Shown piece by piece: positions 58,815 to 64,000 of a stretch of 64,000 nucleotides of DNA. Numbering within the stretch: position 1 is the stretch's first letter; the number at the start of each line of letters is the position of its first letter. The notes below the pieces were generated by a model. That model made no database searches. It saw only the letters and a program-made list of their open reading frames with translations, and was not told where the DNA came from. This DNA is from Franconibacter pulveris DSM 19144 (GTDB lineage Bacteria > Pseudomonadota > Gammaproteobacteria > Enterobacterales > Enterobacteriaceae): the NCBI GenBank assembly GCA_000621185.1, contig KK211223.1, positions 393,077-457,076 on the forward strand. The letters run 5' to 3'. A program made the translations under genes and the position numbers.

Positions 58815-58940
58815 CCTTTGAGCATAGGGGGCAAAGGATTTTGAGCGGTAGCCTCAAATCCCTTCGCCGGCGTTATCCGGATCAGGTTCGACGGGTATTA
58901 TCTCAGCGCGCACGAACGGTGCGGCACCCCGTTGAGAACG
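58815..58940 (-). promoter_or_regulatory. TPP riboswitch (THI element) of thiBPQ with expression platform
   Basis: On the minus strand the aptamer runs from about 58938 to 58853: ACGGGGTGCC, the CTGAGATAATACCC core, GAACCTGATCCGGATAA and GCCGGCGAAGGGA are all canonical. The platform follows: an antisequestor (58861-58853 with 58845-58836) competes with both P1 and a hairpin CCUUUG/CAAAGG (58837-58832 with 58820-58815) that covers the thiB Shine-Dalgarno. Ligand-bound RNA should block translation. Confidence 0.93.
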
Positions 58941-58976
58941 GTTCATTGTAATGATTTGCTGAATGTTTCGAAAGGG

Positions 58977-60635
58977 TTACGGCTCCGGCGGCGCAAACCA
59001 GGCGGATTTAAAGTCAAACCACCCCAGCGTGTTCATACGCAGGCCGCGCATACTGCGCTGCCCCTGCAAAATCAGCCAGTGATGCACGAGCGGCAAAAGG
59101 TGCTGGCTTTCAAGCAGTTGTTTACACCATGTTGGTAAATCCAGCGCCCCGGCGCGCCAGCTTTCGGCATCCTGCTGCCAGTTCAGCGGCACGCATTTTT
59201 GCATCAGCGGCGTTTCATAGAAGTTCGCAAACAGTGAGAAATTCAGCGGCAACGTGAAGTTAACGCTGTTCAGCCACAGATCGCTTACCGTTTCACCCTG
59301 ATGCCACTCAGTGTAGTCCACCTCGTTTATCGCTACTTTTACACCCTGTCCGGCGAGCAGCGTCACTATGATAGCGCCGATAGCGCGGTTTTCGATATGG
59401 TCGCGATAGTAAGTCAGCGTTATCTTCTCAAGGCCTGCGGGGCGCTCAACGACGGCAGTTCGCGGCGCATGGTGCCAGCGCGGCAGCAGGCCATAAGCGG
59501 GGAACCAGTAGCGCTGATAGTGTTCTGCGGCGTGATAGAGAAAATTAACCGGAGAGAGCAGGTGGCTCAGCCACTGTCGCACCTGCGGATTTGCGCCCGC
59601 AGGAGAGCGGGAGTCAAAAAGCAGGTAGTAACATCCCTCTTCGAGGCGGCTTTCAACGGCTTTCTCGCCGCCGGTGGGGCCTTCAAGCTGGACGCTGCCG
59701 CCCAGCTCGTCGCCAATATCCGGCAACACCCAAAAGTTCACTTCATCAATCAGCGCCCGGTAGCCGAAGTAATCATCAAAAGCATGGATCTTGAGCTGAT
59801 TGTTGTTATTACGTACCACGGCATACGGGCCGGTACCGATCGGTTTACTGGCGAAATGGGGCAGGGTTGTCCATTCGCGAGGCAGGATCATCGCCGCTAC
59901 GCTGCCCAGCAGCCAGGGCAGCCATTCATCTGGCTGGCTGAGATGAATATCAAGCGTCCACGGAGTAGGGGAGACGACATGGGAGAGATGGGAATAAAGC
60001 GGCAACGTATTGATGCGTTCAAGCGAACTGATGATATCGAGCATATCGAGTTCGCGACCATGATGAAAATGGATGCCCGGGCGCAGGAAAAACCGCCAGT
60101 GCAGCGGGGAAATTTTCTGCCAGTGATGAGCAATGTCCGCTTCCAGTTCCCCATTTTCCTCGTTTATGCGTGTCAGTCCGCTAAAAATTTGCCGCACCAC
60201 GTGCGTTTCCGAACGGCGCAATGCGCTGCCCGGCAGCAGGTTCTGCAACGGACGATAGTACAGCACCCGCAGAATATGCCGCCCCTGCCGGAAGCTGCGC
60301 CCCAGATGAGAGATAAGCATCTGGCGCACCGCGGTTTTATCGCCGACTATCTGCACCAGCTGGTCGATTCTGTCCTGCTCAAGCAAATCCTCGGCGCGCT
60401 GTTGCTGGAGCGCGAGGCCGGTATAGAGAAAGGTTAAGCGTGAGCGCTTGCCACGCCCGGCTTCCGCTTCCCATTTCAGCCAGCCTTTTTCCTGCATGGT
60501 ATTGAGTAAGGTGCGCATGTGGCGGCGCGAGCAGTTCAGCAGCTCCGCCAGATCGTTAAGCGTGGTTTCCTGCGTTTTGCCATCACAGCATTGCCACAGG
60601 CGAATAAATTGCTGTTGCAGACGACCAGTGGACAT
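58977..60635 (-). CDS. sgrR: Sugar-phosphate stress regulator SgrR
   Basis: 552 residues from the ATG at 60635 (E. coli 551); an upstream ATG seven codons earlier is unlikely. N-terminal winged helix (about 1-60, [20 protein letters not shown]) and a long C-terminal solute-binding-protein domain ([19 protein letters not shown]) that senses the stress metabolite. It activates sgrS and represses itself. Divergent from SgrS/sgrT; the C terminus matches the E. coli one closely. Confidence 0.97.
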   Translation of the reverse strand: MSTGRLQQQFIRLWQCCDGKTQETTLNDLAELLNCSRRHMRTLLNTMQEKGWLKWEAEAGRGKRSRLTFLYTGLALQQQRAEDLLEQDRIDQLVQIVGDKTAVRQMLISHLGRSFRQGRHILRVLYYRPLQNLLPGSALRRSETHVVRQIFSGLTRINEENGELEADIAHHWQKISPLHWRFFLRPGIHFHHGRELDMLDIISSLERINTLPLYSHLSHVVSPTPWTLDIHLSQPDEWLPWLLGSVAAMILPREWTTLPHFASKPIGTGPYAVVRNNNNQLKIHAFDDYFGYRALIDEVNFWVLPDIGDELGGSVQLEGPTGGEKAVESRLEEGCYYLLFDSRSPAGANPQVRQWLSHLLSPVNFLYHAAEHYQRYWFPAYGLLPRWHHAPRTAVVERPAGLEKITLTYYRDHIENRAIGAIIVTLLAGQGVKVAINEVDYTEWHQGETVSDLWLNSVNFTLPLNFSLFANFYETPLMQKCVPLNWQQDAESWRAGALDLPTWCKQLLESQHLLPLVHHWLILQGQRSMRGLRMNTLGWFDFKSAWFAPPEP

Positions 60636-60702
60636 AAAAGGGGAACTCCTCGCCAAAACTCATCAATTTATCTTTCCCTATATTACGCCAATAATTCTCT
60701 TC

Positions 60703-60957
60703 GATGAAAGCGAGGAGGCATTTATGAAACGGTCATCGGCATACACATTCTGGCAGCACTACTTTTTCGCAACGCAGGACGCTGGCGCATCCTGGCTGGC
60801 CCGCCTGAGCGCATCGCAGCGCTTGCAGATGCTGGACTCGGTGATGCAGTGGGAGGTTACAACCCCCGTTTCCCTGAAACGCCTCTCCCGCCAACATCGA
60901 GTGTAACTGAGTATTGGTGCTCTTCACCGGCCAGCAGTTTCTACTGCTGGCTTTTTT
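60703..60957 (+). ncRNA. sgrS: Small RNA SgrS
   Basis: About 255 bases. The 5' end is placed at GATGAAAGCG (60703) because it resembles the E. coli 5' end and puts the sgrT ATG at nt 22, as there. The 3' part is diagnostic: the ptsG-pairing segment (60901-60920, with CTGAGTATTGGTG), the CACC that closes the small Hfq stem, and a terminator GCCAGCAGT / ACTGCTGGC (60930-60938, 60943-60951) with T6. SgrS silences ptsG and manXYZ under glucose-phosphate stress. Confidence 0.9.
60724..60906 (+). CDS. sgrT: Glucose-uptake inhibitor SgrT, long form
   Basis: 60 codons inside SgrS, ATG 60724 with GAGGAGG seven bases upstream and stop TAA 60904-60906. The core FWQHYFFAT, SWLARLSASQRLQMLD and VMQWEVTTPVS resemble SgrT, which blocks PtsG transport. 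The E. coli protein has 43 residues; this one has about 17 more at the C terminus (basic, ending RQHRV). The stop falls in the ptsG-pairing segment of SgrS. Confidence 0.85.
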   Translation: MKRSSAYTFWQHYFFATQDAGASWLARLSASQRLQMLDSVMQWEVTTPVSLKRLSRQHRV

Positions 60958-61008
60958 CGTTGTTGTTTGCTGAACTTATCCCCCGCCTTATTGAAAGGAT
61001 GCATTTCA

Positions 61009-62187
61009 ATGCTCTGGTTTTTAACCCAAGGCCGTCGCCTGAATCGGGTCTATGTCGCCTTTATGTCCGTGGCTTTTATGATGGGGGTTGCGGGCGCGCT
61101 GCAGGCGCCGACCCTCAGTCTGTTTCTTAGCCGTGAAGTGGAAGTGCGCCCGTTCTGGGTCGGACTCTTTTATACGGTGAACGCCATTGTCGGCATTCTG
61201 GTGAGCCTGTGGCTGGCGAAACGCTCGGACAGCCGCGGTGATCGCCGCAAACTGATTATGTTCTGCTGCCTGATGGCGGTGGCGAACTGCGTGCTTTTCG
61301 CCTTTAACCGGCACTATCTGACGCTGATTACCGCAGGCGTATTGCTGGCCTCGCTGGCGAACACCGCCATGCCGCAAATTTTTGCCCTGGCGCGCGAATA
61401 CGCCGATAAATCGGCGCGCGAGGTGGTGATGTTTAGCTCCGTTATGCGCGCTCAACTGTCGCTTGCATGGGTCATTGGCCCGCCGCTCTCTTTTATGCTG
61501 GCGCTTAACTACGGCTTTACAACGATGTTCCTGATAGCGGCGGGCATATTTATTATCAGCCTCGCCATTATTACTTTCGCGCTGCCTTCGGTGGAGCGGG
61601 TGGAGCAACCGACAGACGTGGCGCTGACGCAGGTTAGCGGCTGGAAAGATAAAAACGTGCGGCTGCTGTTTATCGCCTCGATGCTGATGTGGACCTGCAA
61701 CACCATGTACATCATCGATATGCCGTTGTGGATAAGCCAGGATCTGGGGCTGCCGGATACGCTGGCGGGCGTGCTGATGGGCACGGCGGCGGGGCTGGAA
61801 ATCCCGGCCATGCTGCTGGCGGGCTACTGCGTTAAGCGTTTCGGCAAGCGTCGGCTGATGGTGCTGGCGGTGGCGGCGGGCGTGCTGTTTTATCTGGGGC
61901 TTATTCTGTTCCACAGCCACGAGGCGCTGTTAGGGCTGCAAATTTTTAACGCGATATTTATCGGCATTATCGCCGGTATCGGCATGCTCTGGTTTCAGGA
62001 CTTAATGCCGGGGCGGGCGGGTTCCGCGACGACGCTTTTTACTAACAGTATTTCTACGGGCGTGATTCTTGCCGGGGTGATTCAAGGGGCGCTGGTGGAA
62101 AGCTTCGGACATTTTGCCGTTTATTGGGTCATTGCGGGTATTTCGCTGCTGACGCTTGTGCTGACAAGCCGGGTGAAAGACGTTTAA
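61009..62187 (+). CDS. setA: Sugar efflux transporter SetA
   Basis: 392 residues from ATG 61009 with AAGGA upstream, the E. coli length; earlier in-frame codons run back to the SgrS terminator. MFS with 12 spans: VAGALQAPTLSLFLSREVEV, LAKRSDSRGDRRKL (loop 2-3 motif), and MLWFQDLMPGRAGSATTLFTN. Exports sugars and analogues such as methyl-glucoside; in E. coli it is co-expressed with SgrS by readthrough under stress. Confidence 0.96.
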   Translation: MLWFLTQGRRLNRVYVAFMSVAFMMGVAGALQAPTLSLFLSREVEVRPFWVGLFYTVNAIVGILVSLWLAKRSDSRGDRRKLIMFCCLMAVANCVLFAFNRHYLTLITAGVLLASLANTAMPQIFALAREYADKSAREVVMFSSVMRAQLSLAWVIGPPLSFMLALNYGFTTMFLIAAGIFIISLAIITFALPSVERVEQPTDVALTQVSGWKDKNVRLLFIASMLMWTCNTMYIIDMPLWISQDLGLPDTLAGVLMGTAAGLEIPAMLLAGYCVKRFGKRRLMVLAVAAGVLFYLGLILFHSHEALLGLQIFNAIFIGIIAGIGMLWFQDLMPGRAGSATTLFTNSISTGVILAGVIQGALVESFGHFAVYWVIAGISLLTLVLTSRVKDV

Positions 62188-62203
62188 GAACGACGTCGCG
62201 ACG

Positions 62204-62233
62204 ATGGCGGATGGCGCTGCGCTTACCCGTCTG
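62204..62233. repeat. REP-like element
   Basis: The string GGCGGATGGCGCTGCGCTTA, followed by CCCG, resembles the REP units of enteric bacteria that lie after stop codons. Single copy here, 17 bases past setA. Confidence 0.55.
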
Positions 62234-62265
62234 CGTCTCTCAAGACAGGTGAAAACAAAGTAACA

Positions 62266-62291
62266 AAAAAGGCGTCCGCAGACGCCTTTTT
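62266..62291. terminator. Bidirectional terminator between setA and leuD
   Basis: GGCGTC (62271-62276) pairs with GACGCC (62281-62286) around CGCA, with A6 before and T5 after the stem. Confidence 0.85.
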
Positions 62292-62293
62292 CA

Positions 62294-62899
62294 TCACCCC
62301 ATAAACGTGGGTTGCTTGTTCTCGTAAGCGGCAATGGCGCCTTCATGCTGCAGCGTCAGGCCGATGCTGTCGAGGCCATTCAGCATGCAGTGGCGGCGGA
62401 AAGCGTCGATAGTAAAAGCGTAGGTTTTCTCACCTGCTTTCACGACCTGCGCTTGCAGATCCACCTCGAAACGGATCCCCGGATTCGCCTTAACCAGTGT
62501 GAACATCTCATCCACTTCCTGCTCGCTCAACGTTACAGGCAGCAGCTGGTTATTAAAGCTGTTGCCGTAGAAGATATCAGCGAAGCTCGGCGCAATGACA
62601 ACTTTAAAGCCGTAATCGGTCAGCGCCCACGGCGCGTGTTCGCGCGACGAACCACAACCGAAGTTCTCCCGCGCCAGCAGGATAGAGGCGCCTTTGTATT
62701 GCGGAAAATTCAGCACAAACTCCGGGTTCGGCTGTTCGCCTTTATCGTCCAGAAAGCGCCAGTCGTTAAACAGATGGGCGCCGAAGCCGGTGCGCGTGAC
62801 CTTCTGCAAAAATTGCTTCGGAATAATGGCGTCAGTATCGACATTGGCGGCATCCAGAGGAACCACCAGGCCGGTGTGTTGCGTAAATTTCTCTGCCAT
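62294..62899 (-). CDS. leuD: 3-isopropylmalate dehydratase small subunit
   Basis: 201 residues, the E. coli length. The aconitase swivel domain is shown by [13 protein letters not shown] and [13 protein letters not shown], which hold the substrate near the cluster of LeuC. It isomerises 2- and 3-isopropylmalate in leucine synthesis. Ten bases after leuC; last gene of leuABCD. Confidence 0.98.
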   Translation of the reverse strand: MAEKFTQHTGLVVPLDAANVDTDAIIPKQFLQKVTRTGFGAHLFNDWRFLDDKGEQPNPEFVLNFPQYKGASILLARENFGCGSSREHAPWALTDYGFKVVIAPSFADIFYGNSFNNQLLPVTLSEQEVDEMFTLVKANPGIRFEVDLQAQVVKAGEKTYAFTIDAFRRHCMLNGLDSIGLTLQHEGAIAAYENKQPTFMG

Positions 62900-62909
62900 G
62901 GTGTTCTCC

Positions 62910-64000
62910 TTATTTCATGCCGCGGATATCGGCGAAATGGCCGCTTACGGCGGCCGCTGCCGCCATCGCCGGGCTGACCAGATGGGTGCGTCCGCCGCGG
63001 CCCTGACGGCCTTCAAAGTTACGGTTGCTGGTGGAAGCGCAGCGCTCGCCCGGGTTCAGACGGTCATTGTTCATCGCCAGACACATAGAGCAGCCCGGCA
63101 GACGCCACTCAAATCCGGCCTCGATAAAGATTTTATCCAGCCCTTCCGCTTCCGCTTGCGCTTTCACCGGGCCGGAACCCGGCACCACTAACGCCTGGAC
63201 GCCAGGGGCGACTTTGCGGCCTTTGGCGATTTCCGCCGCGGCGCGTAAATCTTCGATGCGCGAGTTAGTGCAGGAGCCGATAAACACTTTATCGATAGCC
63301 ACTTCAGTCAGCGGCACGCCCGGTTTCAGGCCCATATAAGCCAGCGCTTTTTCGGCGCTGGCGCGCTCTACCGGATCGATGAAAGAGGACGGATCCGGAA
63401 TAATATCCGTGACGGCGATAACCTGGCCTGGATTGGTGCCCCACGTAACCTGCGGCGCGATATCTTCGGCATTGAGCGTAACGACCGTATCAAACTGCGC
63501 GCCTTCGTCGGTTTTCAGCGTTCTCCAGTAAGCGACCGCCTCTTCAAAATCCTGACCTTTCGGCGCGTGCAGACGGCCTTTCACATAGTTGAAGGTGGTA
63601 TCGTCCGGCGCGACCAGCCCCGCTTTGGCGCCCATCTCGATAGCCATATTGCAAAGGGTCATACGGCCTTCCATGCTCAGCGCCTCAATGGCTTCGCCGC
63701 AGAACTCGACAACATGACCCGTACCGCCCGCGCTGCCGGTTTTTCCGATGATTGCCAGCACGATATCTTTGGCGGTGATCCCCGGCGCGGCTTTGCCTTT
63801 TACTTCAATTTTCATGGTTCGGGCGCGGCCCTGCTTCAGGGTCTGGGTCGCCAGCACGTGTTCCACTTCAGAGGTGCCGATGCCGAACGCCAGCGCGCCG
63901 AACGCGCCGTGGGTCGCGGTGTGCGAGTCGCCGCACACAATGGTCATTCCCGGCAGAGTAATGCCTTGCTCCGGCCCCATCACATGAACAATGCCCTGAT
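62910..64000 (-). CDS. leuC: 3-isopropylmalate dehydratase large subunit, C-terminal part (partial)
   Basis: The frame is open to the window edge; the visible 363 codons cover about the last three quarters of LeuC (E. coli 466). An internal ATG at 63983 is not the start. The 4Fe-4S ligands are in [13 protein letters not shown] and [13 protein letters not shown], and [21 protein letters not shown] is an aconitase signature. It works with LeuD. Confidence 0.98.
   Translation of the reverse strand, partial: QGIVHVMGPEQGITLPGMTIVCGDSHTATHGAFGALAFGIGTSEVEHVLATQTLKQGRARTMKIEVKGKAAPGITAKDIVLAIIGKTGSAGGTGHVVEFCGEAIEALSMEGRMTLCNMAIEMGAKAGLVAPDDTTFNYVKGRLHAPKGQDFEEAVAYWRTLKTDEGAQFDTVVTLNAEDIAPQVTWGTNPGQVIAVTDIIPDPSSFIDPVERASAEKALAYMGLKPGVPLTEVAIDKVFIGSCTNSRIEDLRAAAEIAKGRKVAPGVQALVVPGSGPVKAQAEAEGLDKIFIEAGFEWRLPGCSMCLAMNNDRLNPGERCASTSNRNFEGRQGRGGRTHLVSPAMAAAAAVSGHFADIRGMK

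Overview
This window is a stretch of ordinary enterobacterial chromosome. It runs from the last fifth of thrA to the middle of leuC, in the order known from the start of the E. coli and Salmonella maps. Most proteins can be recognised from end to end and have the family's usual length. Gene content, codon use and small regulatory details (ara control region, SgrS/SgrT, TPP leader, carAB P1) place it in the Enterobacteriaceae. The cai/fix block is absent, and several small genes differ from E. coli K-12. A Cronobacter/Enterobacter-like genus is my guess from protein similarity as I remember it; it is inference.

Layout. 1-2800: thrA (partial), thrB and thrC, ending at a strong terminator. 2974-4051: yaaX-like secreted protein and yaaA. 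4131-9488: yaaJ symporter, talB, mog, an MFS transporter not found here in K-12, and satP. 9634-12971: sigma-32 promoter and dnaK-dnaJ. 13229-15371: nhaA-nhaR. 15435-22822: rpsT (minus strand), then ribF-ileS-lspA, fkpB-ispH and rihC. 22849-24484: a divergent LysR regulator / AlaX-type editing protein pair, which K-12 lacks between rihC and dapB. 24690-30370: dapB and carAB with a dense control region. 30511-33918: DUF903-type lipoprotein, kefF-kefC and a LysE exporter. 34171-41477: folA, then the minus-strand lptD-surA-pdxA-rsmA-apaG-apaH series. 41662-48767: djlA, rluA, rapA, polB. 48832-54667: a DUF218 membrane protein, araBAD and araC. 54790-58936: yabI and thiBPQ under a TPP riboswitch. 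58977-62187: sgrR, SgrS/sgrT, setA. 62294-64000: leuD and leuC (partial).

Functionally the window is housekeeping: amino-acid synthesis (Thr, Lys, Leu, Arg/pyrimidine precursor), protein folding, outer-membrane assembly (SurA, LptD), ribosome and rRNA maturation, ion homeostasis, sugar use and the sugar-phosphate stress response. I saw no prophage, insertion sequence, CRISPR array, rRNA or tRNA gene, and no multi-gene cluster that looks like an undescribed system. The best leads are regulatory: an sgrT frame that runs into the SgrS pairing segment, a visible three-state TPP switch that hides the thiB ribosome site, a polB promoter nested in an upstream terminator hairpin, a terminator hairpin sitting in the rihC leader, and a cluster of inverted repeats upstream of carAB.
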